From: Salinispora tropica CNB-440
GTDB taxonomy: Bacteria; Actinomycetota; Actinomycetes; Mycobacteriales; Micromonosporaceae
Direction: 5' to 3'
Assembly: GCF_000016425.1 (NCBI RefSeq)
Contig: NC_009380.1
Coordinates: 4,716,144 to 4,780,143, forward strand
Length of the DNA: 64,000 nt
In this document: positions 32,731-42,024 of the stretch, piece by piece
How positions within the stretch are numbered: position 1 is the first letter of the stretch
Layout of the letters: each line of letters starts with the position of its first letter
Notes under the pieces: model-generated
The model's input: the letters and a program-made list of their open reading frames with translations, nothing else
Told to the model about the DNA's origin: nothing
Databases searched by the model: none
Position numbers and translations under genes: made by a program

Positions 32731-33954
32731 ATGATCGTGGACCGCGTGATCCTCGGCCGCCCGCTGCGCAGCGTCGCCTTCGACGTCGCCGTCTCCGGGT
32801 TGGTGGCGCTGTTGGCGGTCACCTGGATCGCGATGGCGCCGGGTGGCTGGAAGGCCACCTTGGTCGGGATCATGATGGCGCTGGCCCTGTTGTTTCGGCG
32901 GACCCACCCGTCGTCCGTAGCGGCGGCGGTGGCCGCGCTCGCGCTGGTGCAGGTGGTGGTCGGCTGGGGGCCGCTGCCCTACGACGTCGGGGTGTTGATT
33001 GCCCTCTACAGCGTGGTCAAGTACGCCGACCGGCTCCGCTACGGCATCGTCGCCGGGCTGGTCGCTGCCGTCGGTGTGGTGCTGGCCACTCTCCAGGTGC
33101 GACCGGCGCCTTGGTGGTCGAGCGCGCTCTGGCTCGGGTCGGTCACCGGGACGGTCTGGCTGGTCGGGTTGAACGTGCGGACCCGCCGGCTGTACGTGCT
33201 GAGCCTGGAGGAACGGGCCACGACGCTGGAACGGGAGCGGGAGGCTGAGGCCCGGGCCGCAGTGGCCGAGGAGCGCACCCGGATCGCCCGGGAGCTACAC
33301 GACGTGGTCGCGCACACCATGGCCGTGATGATCGTGCAGGCGGACGGGGTGCGGTTCACCATCGACCGGGACCCAGCCATCGCCCGAGAGGCGGCCAAGG
33401 TGGTGGCGGACACCGGGCGGCAGGCGCTGGAGGAGATGCGCCGGCTGGTTAACGTCCTGCGGGAGCCGAGCCGGCCGGAGCCGGCGGACGCGGCCGGGCC
33501 CGACGGCGTTCTCTCCGCCGAGCCGGCGCACCACCGGCCGGCACTGGTCGGGCTACCCGACCTGCTGGACCGCTTCCGCGCTGCCGGTTTGGCGGTCACC
33601 TGCGCCGCGTCGGGCGAGCCGACGTCCCTGCCACCGGGTCTGGAGCTGACCGTTTACCGGGTGGTGCAGGAGTCGCTGACCAACGCGCTCAAGCACGCCG
33701 GGGTAGGCGCGTCCGTCGAGCTGGTTGTCGACTGGTCCCCGGCCGCAGTCGTGGTCCGGGCCGTGGACGACGGGCACGGCCGGCCGGTGGTCCGTCCGGC
33801 GCCGTCGGGCGGGCACGGCCTGGTCGGCATGCGCGAGCGGGTGGGAGTGTACGACGGGAGCCTCACCGCCGGCCCCACATCCGCCGGTGGATGGCGGGTC
33901 GAGGCGCGGCTGCCGCTACCGTCGGCACCCGGCGCGGAGGAGGTTCTGACGTGA
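32731..33954 (+). CDS. Sensor histidine kinase, NarL/DesK type
   Basis: 407 residues. Residues ~15-147 contain about four to five membrane helices with little outside. A coiled stretch (about 157-182) leads to the HisKA_3 box EERTRIARELHDVVAHTMAV, with the phospho-accepting His at residue 190. The HATPase domain shows VYRVVQESLTNALKHA (N box), VRAVDDGHG and GGHGLVGMRERVG (G box). The stop overlaps the first of three 59-bp repeats, after which the response regulator begins; the pair probably controls the ABC transporter downstream. Confidence 0.88.
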   Translation: MIVDRVILGRPLRSVAFDVAVSGLVALLAVTWIAMAPGGWKATLVGIMMALALLFRRTHPSSVAAAVAALALVQVVVGWGPLPYDVGVLIALYSVVKYADRLRYGIVAGLVAAVGVVLATLQVRPAPWWSSALWLGSVTGTVWLVGLNVRTRRLYVLSLEERATTLEREREAEARAAVAEERTRIARELHDVVAHTMAVMIVQADGVRFTIDRDPAIAREAAKVVADTGRQALEEMRRLVNVLREPSRPEPADAAGPDGVLSAEPAHHRPALVGLPDLLDRFRAAGLAVTCAASGEPTSLPPGLELTVYRVVQESLTNALKHAGVGASVELVVDWSPAAVVVRAVDDGHGRPVVRPAPSGGHGLVGMRERVGVYDGSLTAGPTSAGGWRVEARLPLPSAPGAEEVLT

Positions 33955-34127
33955 GCGCGAGGAGCGAGCCGGGCCTGCGAGCCCCGCAGCCGCGAACTGA
34001 GGTGGTGACGTGAGCGCGAGGAGCGAGCCGGGCCTGCGAGCCCCGCAGCCGCGAACTGAGGTGGTGACGTGAGCGCGAGGAGCGAGCCGGGCCTGCGAGC
34101 CCCGCAGCCGCGAACTGAGGTGGTGAC
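33951..34127 (+). repeat. Three perfect 59-bp tandem repeats between kinase and regulator genes
   Basis: Units at 33951-34009, 34010-34068 and 34069-34127 are identical. Each starts GTGAGCGCGAGGAGCGAGCC and contains a micro-ORF of 20 codons (VSARSEPGLRAPQPRTEVVT) whose TGA overlaps the next GTG. The first GTG overlaps the kinase stop. I recall this repeat type as a dispersed intergenic element in Micromonospora genomes (not checked). Confidence 0.92.
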
Positions 34128-34792
34128 GTGGCCGTCCGGGTGATGATCGTCGACGACCAGGCGCTGGTGCGGGCCGGCTTCCGCATGGTGCTCGACTCGC
34201 AGCCCGATCTTCAGGTGGTCGGCGAGGCGATCGACGGCGCGGACGCGCTGCGCGTGCTGGACCGGGTCGGGGCCGACGTGGTGGTGATGGACCTCGGATG
34301 CCCACCATGGACGGGGTGGAGGCGACCCGGCGGATCGTCGCCCGGCCCGCCGACCGCCGGCCCCGGGTACTGGTGCTCACCACATTCGACACCGAGGCGG
34401 ACGCGTTCGCCGCGCTGCGAGCGGGGGCCAGCGGCTTCCTGCTGAAGAACGTGCCGCCGGAGGAGCTGCTGGCCGCGATCCGGGTGGTCGCCGAGGGCGA
34501 CTCGGTGGTGGCCCCGTCGATCACCCGGCGGCTGCTCGACCAGTTCGCCGGCCAACTCGGCCCCAGCCCGGCCGAGGACCCGCGGCTCGCCCAGCTCACC
34601 GAGCGGGAACGCGAGGTGCTGCTGCTGGTCGCCCAAGGCTTGTCCAACGCCGAGATCGCCGCCCGGGTGCACGTGGCAGAGGCGACCGTCAAGACCCACG
34701 TCGGGAAGATCCTGGCCAAGTTGCAGCTCCGTGACCGGGTCCAGGCCGTGGTGCTGGCGTACGAGAGCGGACTGGTCACGCCCGGCGGATGA
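34128..34792 (+). pseudogene. NarL/LuxR-type response regulator, single frameshift
   Basis: GTG at 34128 begins RVMIVDDQALVRAGFRMVLD and DVVVMDL (phospho-acceptor Asp); the frame then shifts at ~34297. The other frame continues MPTMDGVEATRRIVARPADR, VLTTFDTEADAFAALRAGAS, GFLLKNV and a complete LuxR helix-turn-helix (LTEREREVLLLVAQGLSNAE). One extra base near 34297 would restore a normal ~222-residue regulator. As the gene is otherwise perfect and its kinase and ABC targets are intact, a sequencing error or very recent mutation is likely. Confidence 0.8.
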
Positions 34793-34940
34793 GCCGGCGT
34801 ACGACCTGAGTCGTACGGGTCCACCCGGCGGGGGCGACCCGGGGCGTACCAGGATCGAGCATGCAGGTGGAGATCGACAGGGCGGTGACGCGCATAGCGT
34901 CGGAGGCGTCCGACGAACGTCTCCACACCGGGAGCACCAC

Positions 34941-35717
34941 GTGTCCGTCGCACCCACGACCACCGGCGTCACGGTCACCGCCCAAGCGCTGCGTAAGGAG
35001 TACGGCTCCGGCCAGTCCCGGGTCGTCGCCCTCGACAGCGTCGACCTCGACCTCGCCGCAGGCCGGTTCACCGCCATCATGGGCCCCTCCGGCTCCGGCA
35101 AGTCCACCCTGCTGCACTGCCTCGCCGGCCTCGACCGGCCCACCTCCGGCACCGTGCGGATCGGCGACGCCGACCTCGCCCGGCTCGATGACCGCCGGCT
35201 GACCCTGCTCCGGCGGGACCGGATCGGCTTCGTCTTCCAGAAGTTCAACCTGCTGCCCACCCTCACCGCCGAGGAGAACATCGTGCTGCCGCAGGCGATC
35301 GCCGGCCGGCGGCCCGATCCGGACTGGCTACAGCAGGTGGTGACCGCGGTCGGCCTGACCGACCGCCTCGGGCACCGCCCCGCCGAGCTGTCCGGGGGCC
35401 AGCAGCAGCGGGTCGCCGTGGCCCGGGCACTGGTCACCCGCCCTTGGGTGATCTTCGCCGACGAGCCCACCGGCAACCTCGACTCCCGCTCCGGCGCGGA
35501 GGTGCTGCGGCTGCTCCGCAACGCGGTCGACACCCTCGGCCAGACCGTGGTCATGGTGACCCACGACCCGGTGGCCGCCGCACACGCCGACCGGGTGGTC
35601 TTCCTCGCCGACGGCCGGCTGGCCGACGAACTGCGTACGCCGACCGCCGCGCGGGTCCTCGACGCGCTCACCCGCCTCGACCCGGCCGGCGCCGGCGCGC
35701 CGTCCGTGCAGCGGTGA
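34941..35717 (+). CDS. ABC transporter ATP-binding protein (MacB/LolD type)
   Basis: 258 residues. Walker A GPSGSGKSTLLHCLAGLD, Q-loop FVFQKFNLLPTLTAEENI, signature LSGGQQQRVAVARAL, Walker B VIFADEPTGNLDSRSG and switch His in VMVTHDPVAA. The FQxFNLLP and EPTGNLD motifs place it with the MacB/LolD ATPases that work with FtsX-type permeases. GTG at 34941 follows GGAGCACCAC. The stop overlaps the permease GTG. Confidence 0.92.
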   Translation: MSVAPTTTGVTVTAQALRKEYGSGQSRVVALDSVDLDLAAGRFTAIMGPSGSGKSTLLHCLAGLDRPTSGTVRIGDADLARLDDRRLTLLRRDRIGFVFQKFNLLPTLTAEENIVLPQAIAGRRPDPDWLQQVVTAVGLTDRLGHRPAELSGGQQQRVAVARALVTRPWVIFADEPTGNLDSRSGAEVLRLLRNAVDTLGQTVVMVTHDPVAAAHADRVVFLADGRLADELRTPTAARVLDALTRLDPAGAGAPSVQR

Positions 35718-38209
35718 GCGGCATGCTGCGTCTGGCCCTGCGCGAGGTCCGCGCCGACGGGCGGCGGCTGCTGCTCTCCTCGCTGGCGGTCGTCCTCGGG
35801 GTCGCCTTCGTCGCCGGCACCCTGATCTTCACCGACGGCATGCGGGCCGGGGCGTACGCCCGTGCTGGCGCCTTCGACCAGCACACGGACCTGGCCGCTT
35901 ACGCCGGGACGAAGCCGCTGGCGCCGAGCGTGGTCGAGCGGGTACGCACGGTCGACGGGGTGGCCGCCGCCGACGGGGAACTGACCGGGACCGCCGGGGT
36001 GGTCGGCTCCGAAGGGCGGCCGGTGCTCGGTTTCACCGTGCTGGCTGCCATCCCCACCGACCCGGCCCTGCAGTCCTACGACGTGGTGGCGGGGCGGCTG
36101 CCCCGGCAGCCGGGTGAGGTGGTGCTCGACGACGCCACCGTCGCCGACCAGGGTTTCACCCTCGGCGCCCCGGTGCGGATCGGCGGGTCCGCCGGCCCTT
36201 CCCGCCCGTTCACACTGGTCGGCACCGTCGACGTGGCCGGCACGACGCGGGACGTCGGTGGTCCCTACGTCGGGCTGGCCGGCGCGGACGCCCTCGCCGT
36301 GACCGGGGAGCGCGGGTACGACCGGATCATGGTGGCCACCCGGCCCGGCGCGGACCGCCAGGCGCTGGCCGACCGGATCCGCACGGCCGCCGGACCGGGC
36401 GTGACGGTCAAGGACCGGCAGGCGATCCTCGACGACGACGTCGCGCGCGCCGTCCGCAGCCTGCGGCAGTTCGAGTTGCTCCTGATGGCCTTCGCCGCGG
36501 TGGCGGTGGTGGTGGCCGGGTTCGTGATCGCCAACACCTTCGCCATCGTGCTCGCCCAGCGGACCCGGCGAACCGCCCTGCTGCGGCTGGTCGGGGCCAC
36601 CCGAGGCCAGGTCTTCCGGGCCGCCCTGGCGGAGGCGGCGTTGACCGGGCTGCTGGCCTCGGCAGCGGGTGTGCTGGCCGGAGTCGGGTTGGCTGCGGGG
36701 CTCGGCGCGTTGCTGTCGGCAGTGACGGAGGATGCGCCGGTCGCCGACGGAATTATCGTCACCGCCCGTACGGTGCTGCTCTGCCTCGGTCTCGGCACTC
36801 TGCTGACGGTGGTGGCCGCCGCGCTGCCCGCCTGGCAGGGCACCCGGGTCGCCCCGGTGGCCGCGCTCACCGACGCGGCCGTGCAGCCCGCCCGGCGGGC
36901 CGGCCGGGTCCAGCTGGCCGCAGGGGCGCTGGTCGGCGCCGCCGGAGTGGCCGCGCTGGCCGGCACCGGTGAGACCGGTCTGGTTCCGCAGGTGGCCGTA
37001 GGCGGGGTGCTGGCCTTCCTGGGCATCGTGTTACTCGGCCCGGTGCTGGTGCCGGCCCTGATCCGGCTGCTCAGCTGGCCGGCCCGCCGACTGTTCGGGG
37101 CCACCGCCGGGCTGGCGGTGGCGAACGCCGTGCGCAACCCCCGCCGGATCGCCGCCACCACCACCGCCATGGTGATCGGGATCAGCCTGGTGTCGGCGTT
37201 TGTCGTTGGCGCCGCCAGCGCCAAGGTCGGAATCGAACGCGCGGTGGACGCGCGGGTCGGGGTCGACTTCGTGGTCCACGGGGTCGGCGGCGAACTGCCC
37301 CCGCCACTGGCCGGGGAACTGGCCGCCCGTCCGGAGCTGGGCGTGGTGCACGAGCACCGCAGCCACGTCGTCGACGGGGTCGAGCTGCGGGCCGCCCACC
37401 CAGCGCTGGTCCACCGGACGCTGACTGCCGTGGACGCCGGGGATCCTGCCGGCCTGGGCCCGGGATCTGTGCTGGTGCACCGCGAGCTGGCCGCAGCCAG
37501 GGGCTGGACGGTCGGCTCGACGGCCACCCTGGCCGGACGACCGTTCCGAGTCGCGGCGGTGGTCACCGACAAGGACTCCACCATGGCCGGCAGTCCGGTC
37601 TTGGCCGGACACGTGGTCGACGTCGCCGCCGCCGACTTCGCCCGCCTCTTCCCGACCGAGCGGGGCTACCTTGCCGAGGTGGATCCCGCTGCCGGCGTCT
37701 CCCCGGCCGCCGCCCGGGCGGCCATCGAGTCGGTGCTGGCGAACTACCCGACGGTCAACCTGGCGGACCGGGACGCCCACAAGAGGATGCTCACCAGGAC
37801 CGTGGATGTCGTACTGGTCTTCGTCACCGCGCTGCTTGGTCTGGCCGTGGTGATCGCACTAGTGGGCGTGGCCAACACGCTCAGCCTGTCGGTGGTCGAA
37901 CGCACCCGGGAGAACGCCGTGCTGCGGGCGGTGGGCCTGACCCGGGGCGGGATGCGGGCGGTGCTCGCGGTCGAGGCGGCGCTCACCGCGCAGGTCGGCA
38001 CCCTGCTCGGCATCGCGCTCGGCACTGGGGTGGCCGCCAGCGCAATGGCCGTGGTGGCCCGGCTCGGTGGTCACTTCACCCTGGTTCTGCCGTGGGGGCG
38101 GCTCGGCCTGGTCGTCGCGGTGGCAGTGCTCGCCGCACTGGCCGCCTCCCTACAACCTGCCCGCCGCGCGCTGGCCTCACCAGTGGTGGAGGCGCTCGGC
38201 GCGGAGTGA
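35714..38209 (+). CDS. FtsX-type ABC permease (MacB/YtrF family)
   Basis: 831 residues. An N-terminal helix follows MLRLALREVRADGRRLLLSS, then a large extracellular MacB-like domain (about 50-250). FtsX domain 1 (about 255-400: LLLMAFAAVAVVVAGFVIAN) has four helices, two more helices follow, then a second extracellular domain and a final FtsX domain (FVTALLGLAVVIALVGVANT). Two FtsX units with large loops are typical of antibiotic-resistance or lipid/peptide mechanotransmission systems next to two-component regulators. GTG at 35714 overlaps the ATPase stop. Confidence 0.9.
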   Translation: MSGMLRLALREVRADGRRLLLSSLAVVLGVAFVAGTLIFTDGMRAGAYARAGAFDQHTDLAAYAGTKPLAPSVVERVRTVDGVAAADGELTGTAGVVGSEGRPVLGFTVLAAIPTDPALQSYDVVAGRLPRQPGEVVLDDATVADQGFTLGAPVRIGGSAGPSRPFTLVGTVDVAGTTRDVGGPYVGLAGADALAVTGERGYDRIMVATRPGADRQALADRIRTAAGPGVTVKDRQAILDDDVARAVRSLRQFELLLMAFAAVAVVVAGFVIANTFAIVLAQRTRRTALLRLVGATRGQVFRAALAEAALTGLLASAAGVLAGVGLAAGLGALLSAVTEDAPVADGIIVTARTVLLCLGLGTLLTVVAAALPAWQGTRVAPVAALTDAAVQPARRAGRVQLAAGALVGAAGVAALAGTGETGLVPQVAVGGVLAFLGIVLLGPVLVPALIRLLSWPARRLFGATAGLAVANAVRNPRRIAATTTAMVIGISLVSAFVVGAASAKVGIERAVDARVGVDFVVHGVGGELPPPLAGELAARPELGVVHEHRSHVVDGVELRAAHPALVHRTLTAVDAGDPAGLGPGSVLVHRELAAARGWTVGSTATLAGRPFRVAAVVTDKDSTMAGSPVLAGHVVDVAAADFARLFPTERGYLAEVDPAAGVSPAAARAAIESVLANYPTVNLADRDAHKRMLTRTVDVVLVFVTALLGLAVVIALVGVANTLSLSVVERTRENAVLRAVGLTRGGMRAVLAVEAALTAQVGTLLGIALGTGVAASAMAVVARLGGHFTLVLPWGRLGLVVAVAVLAALAASLQPARRALASPVVEALGAE

Positions 38210-38350
38210 CCGGCTCCGCCACCGCCCAATCTATCGACGTAGGTTAATTACCGGAGTTTGCGGGCCTCGGACCTGCGTGGACGCGGGGACGCGGTGGACT
38301 GGAGCAGTTGCGGCCGGACCCCCAGTCGCGGCCGGACGCCAGACATGGCT

Positions 38351-38383
38351 GTTGGCCGGCACCCGAACCGGGTGCCGGCCAAC
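38351..38383. terminator. Hairpin with 15-bp perfect stem between convergent genes
   Basis: GTTGGCCGGCACCCG - AAC - CGGGTGCCGGCCAAC. It lies between the permease stop (38209, +) and the exoprotein stop (38428, -) and probably terminates both. Confidence 0.75.
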
Positions 38384-38427
38384 AACGTGTTCCCCTTTGC
38401 GGGTCAGATATGTGGTGGTGTGCTGGG

Positions 38428-39012
38428 TCAGCTGGTCCAGTGTTCGGCCACGAGGTCGGCGGCCTGGGTCTCCCACTGGGCGTAGTGGAACGGGTACGCC
38501 GACACCTGTACCGTCTGCGCGGCCTCGGTCAACGGCATCTCCTGCCAACCCTCAACCTGCTTGAGCCCGTTGAGGAACGCGGTGGTGGAGTAGGCGGGGT
38601 CGGTGATCTGCTCGACCGTGCCCCAGCCGGAGGACGGGCGCTGCTGGAACAGGCCCTGCGAGTCGTGGTCGTTGCGGTCACCCAGGTGACCCAGGTTCTC
38701 CAGCTTCGACTCCTGCAAGCTGGTCGCGATCGCCACGACGGCGGCCCGCTCGTCCATCCCGGCGGCCTTCGTGGCCTCGATGATGGCCTTCACGTTCCCG
38801 GTCTGCTCATCACCGAGAGTGATCCGTGACTGCTCGCCCTGGGTGCCGTGCGGGATCAGGGTGTCCAGGTCCGGCTTCGCGACCTGCACCGCCGCGGCCG
38901 AAGCCGAGGCCGGGGTGCTGTCGGTGTAGGTGGCCAGGGGACCGGCGACGACACCGGTGGACAGGGCCAGACCAGCGATACCCAGGACGCTACGACGCAG
39001 AATCGTGTTCAT
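38428..39012 (-). CDS. Secreted transglycosylase-like cell-wall protein
   Basis: 194 residues. The N-terminus NTILRRSVLGIAGLALSTGV with a later ASA is a signal peptide. The domain has ATSLQESKLENLGHLGDRND, DSQGLFQQRPSSGWGT and YSTTAFLNGLKQVEGWQEMP, a pattern common in actinobacterial secreted proteins related to lytic transglycosylases (catalytic Glu in QES). Those with the FQQRPSSGWGT motif are often fused to peptidase domains; here the domain stands alone. ATG at 39012 follows GGAG. A 530-bp upstream region with two CGTTACA motifs suggests complex regulation. Confidence 0.75.
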   Translation of the reverse strand: MNTILRRSVLGIAGLALSTGVVAGPLATYTDSTPASASAAAVQVAKPDLDTLIPHGTQGEQSRITLGDEQTGNVKAIIEATKAAGMDERAAVVAIATSLQESKLENLGHLGDRNDHDSQGLFQQRPSSGWGTVEQITDPAYSTTAFLNGLKQVEGWQEMPLTEAAQTVQVSAYPFHYAQWETQAADLVAEHWTS

Positions 39013-39543
39013 CAGGTGTGCTCCATTCGGGGGTCGACACCCACACACATCCCGAAAAGGGGGTCGGGAGCGGGGTGCAAGCACCGTCCGGCGCTCAACA
39101 GAACAAACGGAAGAAGATCCTCAGACGACCGCGACCCTGGACGGGCTCACACGACGCCGGGTCCAGATGTAACGACCGGCCGGCCCCCATCATTCCCGGG
39201 GCACACGCACGGGCGACACCCGCCGGAGCGGGGCGCTTCCTCGGCCGTACGCAGGGTGTAACGCCCCGACGCCCGCCGAGATTCCACCACCACCACGCCC
39301 CCACCACACCCTAAATGGGCATCAACCGGGCACGCGGCTCTCAACGCCCGAAGGTGGCACGTCTGGTGGGTTGGCGCGTTCCCGGATCTGGCGCGCCTGT
39401 TGTCCGACTCAGCCCGGGGAATTCCCGGGCGAACGCGCCGGGTCGACCTCGGTGGTACCGCCCGCTGCGGCGGGGAGGGCGGCGCCGTGTGCGTGTGGTG
39501 CCGTGGGTGGGGTTAAGGCTTGGCGTGGCCGTGCGTGGCCTGG
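39013..39543 (-). promoter_or_regulatory. Long leader/intergenic region with two CGTTACA motifs
   Basis: No gene. On the minus strand CGTTACA occurs at 39263-39257 and again at 39174-39168, upstream of the secreted transglycosylase-like gene. I compared the leader with the actinobacterial ydaO/c-di-AMP riboswitch often found before such genes and did not find its conserved core. The motifs may be operator sites for an MtrA-like regulator (weak inference). Confidence 0.3.
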
Positions 39544-40155
39544 TCACGCTTTCTTGCCGGGCTTGCCGACAGCTAGGGCGGTGTCGATGAGGGTGGTGGC
39601 GGCGGTGCGGGCATGCTGGATGGGGTCGGGGGTGCCGGTGATGGCGGCGGTGGTTTGTGCCCCTTCGGCGAGGACGGCGAGTTGGTCGGCGAGGGCTGCG
39701 GGTGCGCCCGTGGCGGCGACGATGCCGGCCAAGCGTTGCTGAAACTGGACTTTCTGGTCGCGGACGAGGGCGGCGATGTGGGGTGTGGTGCCGCCGAGTT
39801 CGCTGAAAGCGTTGACGAAGATGCAGCCTCGGAAGCCGTCTTCGGTGGACCAGCGGGCGAGCATGTCGTAGATGGCCAGGAGTTGTCCGCGGGGCGTGCC
39901 CCCTCCGGCGGCGACAGCGTCGTCGACCCAGGTGTTCCAGATCTGACGACGGCGGTGCAGGACGGCTTCGACGAGGGTCTCCTTGGAGGGGAACAGCTGG
40001 TAGAGGCGCCTGAGGGAGACACCGGACTCGTCGCGGAGGACGTCCATACCCACGGCGTGGATACCGCGGTGGTAGTAGAGCCGGTCGGCCGTACCCAGGA
40101 CGTGCTCGCGGATCTGCTCGACCTGTTGAGTCCGGTTTCGGCTGGTAGTGGGCAT
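39544..40155 (-). CDS. TetR/AcrR-family regulator
   Basis: 203 residues. The helix-turn-helix reads HVLGTADRLYYHRGIHAVGM and SGVSLRRLYQLFPSKETLVE (YxxFxSKExL). The C-terminal ligand domain resembles TetR_C members that control small hydrolase or oxidoreductase operons. It is divergent from the hydrolase remnant at 40246, and an AGAACG-CT-CGTTCT palindrome (40249-40262) lies between. Confidence 0.85.
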   Translation of the reverse strand: MPTTSRNRTQQVEQIREHVLGTADRLYYHRGIHAVGMDVLRDESGVSLRRLYQLFPSKETLVEAVLHRRRQIWNTWVDDAVAAGGGTPRGQLLAIYDMLARWSTEDGFRGCIFVNAFSELGGTTPHIAALVRDQKVQFQQRLAGIVAATGAPAALADQLAVLAEGAQTTAAITGTPDPIQHARTAATTLIDTALAVGKPGKKA

Positions 40156-40245
40156 GGTGTCCTCCTGTGCCGGTCGATGTGGCGACAGTCATACGGCGTC
40201 GACTGGCACCGGAAACGCTGGTTCTCTAACGTACTCCCCAGGATT

Positions 40246-40950
40246 GTGAGAACGCTCGTTCTAACCGCCCTCCTTCAGGCCGGCTACCGGGTGATCACCT
40301 ACGACCGGCGAGGGTTCGGCCAGTCCAGCCAACCCACCGTCGGCTACGACTACGACACCTTCGCCGCCGACCTGAACACCGTCCTGGAAACCCTCGACCT
40401 CACCGACGTGGTACTGGTCGGCTTCTCCATGGGCAGCGGCGAAGTCGCCCGGTACCTGTCCCACTACGGCTCCGCCCGCGTCGCCAAGGCCGCGTTCCTC
40501 GCCTCACTGCAACCGTTCCTGCTCCAGACCGACGACAACCCCACCGGAGTACCCGAGGACGTCTTCGACGGCATCTCCACCGCGGTCACCGCCGACCGCT
40601 ACGCCTACTTCACCGACTTCTACCGCGACTTCTACAACACTGACGACACCCTCGGCACCCGCCTGTCCGAAGAAGCACTACGCAACAGCTGGAACATCGC
40701 CGCCGGAGCATCCTGGTACGCCTCCAGCGCCGCCGTTCCCACCTGGATCACCGACTTCCGCACCGACATCCCCAAGATCGACGTACCCAGCCTGATCCTG
40801 CACGGCACCGCCGACAACATCCTGCCCATCGACGCCACCGCCCGCGAATTCCACAAACGGCTACCCGAGGCCGACTACATCGAGATCGACGGCGCCCCCA
40901 CGGCCTGCTCGGGACCCCGTACTGCCGAGAATCCTGCCGCCGGCAGCTAG
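40246..40950 (+). pseudogene. Alpha/beta hydrolase (non-heme chloroperoxidase type), both ends altered
   Basis: The central part is well conserved: LQAGYRVITYDRRGFGQSSQ, VLVGFSMGSGEVARYLSHYG (nucleophile Ser in GFSMGS) and LILHGTADNILPID (acid Asp). The first ~30 residues, which carry the oxyanion-loop HG, are missing, with the TetR operator in their place. At the 3' end a frameshift replaces the expected PHGLL (catalytic His) by PTACSG. Without the oxyanion loop and His it should be inactive. Confidence 0.7.
40249..40262. promoter_or_regulatory. Probable TetR operator
   Basis: AGAACG-CT-CGTTCT is a perfect 6-2-6 inverted repeat in the divergent region, ~90 bp upstream of the tetR start. It overlaps the apparent start of the truncated hydrolase, showing that the deletion joined promoter-proximal DNA directly to mid-gene sequence. 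Confidence 0.65.
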
Positions 40951-41000
40951 CTAGCGTGCTGGATGTTGCATCCTGCATGCGGGTGTACGAGGGAGGGTCA

Positions 41001-41891
41001 ATGGTGAGTTCGGGACGTCAGGCGAGAGGGACCGACACCCCTGCTGGGGCGGGCACCTCGGTACTGGACGGTGCCACCGGCTGGGAAACCCTCTCCGGCG
41101 GGGCCGCCCACCACGTGCAGCGAGTCCGGCTCGCCGATGGGAGGCCGGCCGTGGTCAAACGGACCCCGGCGCCCCCACACAGCCCGCCCGGCATGTTCGC
41201 CCTGGAAGCCGCGGGGCTGCGCACCCTCAGCGATCTCGGGGGCGTTCACACCCCCGAGGTCTACGAGGTGACCGAGCAGTACCTCGTCCTCGCCGCTCTG
41301 GCGCCCCGACCCAACACCGACCGGTACTGGGAAGAAACCGGCCGTAGCATCGCCCGCCTCCACTCTGTCCAGGGCAGCGCCTTCGGCTGGCCCGAGGACA
41401 ACTGGCTCGGCCTGCTACCCCAGCACAACATGCAGACCAGCAACGGCCACGAGTTCTTCGCCACCCACCGGCTCCTGCGCTACGCGACCGAGCCGAAGGT
41501 CCAGCAGGTCCTGGACATCATCGATCTGACCCGCCTGGAACGCATCTGCGAGCGACTACCCGAACTGGTCCCACCCGCCCCCGCCGTGCTCACCCACGGC
41601 GACCTCTGGCCCAACAACCTCATCGCCACCGACCAGGGCACCCCCGTCCTCATCGACCCCGCGGTCCACTGGAACTGGGCCGAGGCCGACCTCAGCATGA
41701 TCTACAGCGTCGACCGCCCGCCCGAGTCCTTCTTCGCCGCCTACGAGGAAGCCGCCTCACCCCAACCCGGCTGGCGCGACCGCATGGACCTGCTCAACCT
41801 CCGCGAACAGCTCAGCATGCTCGCCCACTTCGGCACCGACATCCCGGACTGGATCCGCGACACCAAAGCCGTGCTACGCAAATACAGCTGA
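41001..41891 (+). CDS. Fructosamine-kinase/APH-like phosphotransferase
   Basis: 296 residues. The protein-kinase-like fold shows VVKRTP (ATP Lys), MFALEAAGLRTL, EDNWLGLLPQHNMQ (fructosamine-kinase DNxIG-like site), catalytic loop LTHGDLWPNNLIA and metal-binding LIDPAVHWNWAEADLSMI. These fit fructosamine-3-kinase/ketosamine kinase relatives that phosphorylate glycated amines for repair, although related aminoglycoside kinases cannot be excluded. ATG at 41001 follows GAGGGAGG. Confidence 0.82.
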   Translation: MVSSGRQARGTDTPAGAGTSVLDGATGWETLSGGAAHHVQRVRLADGRPAVVKRTPAPPHSPPGMFALEAAGLRTLSDLGGVHTPEVYEVTEQYLVLAALAPRPNTDRYWEETGRSIARLHSVQGSAFGWPEDNWLGLLPQHNMQTSNGHEFFATHRLLRYATEPKVQQVLDIIDLTRLERICERLPELVPPAPAVLTHGDLWPNNLIATDQGTPVLIDPAVHWNWAEADLSMIYSVDRPPESFFAAYEEAASPQPGWRDRMDLLNLREQLSMLAHFGTDIPDWIRDTKAVLRKYS

Positions 41892-42024
41892 AGGAGTGGA
41901 CTTCGGTCTGCACCGGTTGCCGCAGAGACAGCCGGAGGAACTGTCCGGCGCCTTTGTCGGTCACCGGACGCTGGAGGAGTACCCCGAACTGCCGTAGCTT
42001 GTCCTCATCGGGCAGGGAGGCGAC

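Noticed and set aside
33951..34127. Possible CRISPR or iteron origin
   Set aside because: Only three 59-bp units with no spacers, placed between two coupled regulatory genes; no replication gene nearby.
39013..39320. c-di-AMP (ydaO-type) riboswitch upstream of the secreted transglycosylase-like gene
   Set aside because: The context suggested it, but I could not find the conserved core sequence or a convincing structure in the leader.
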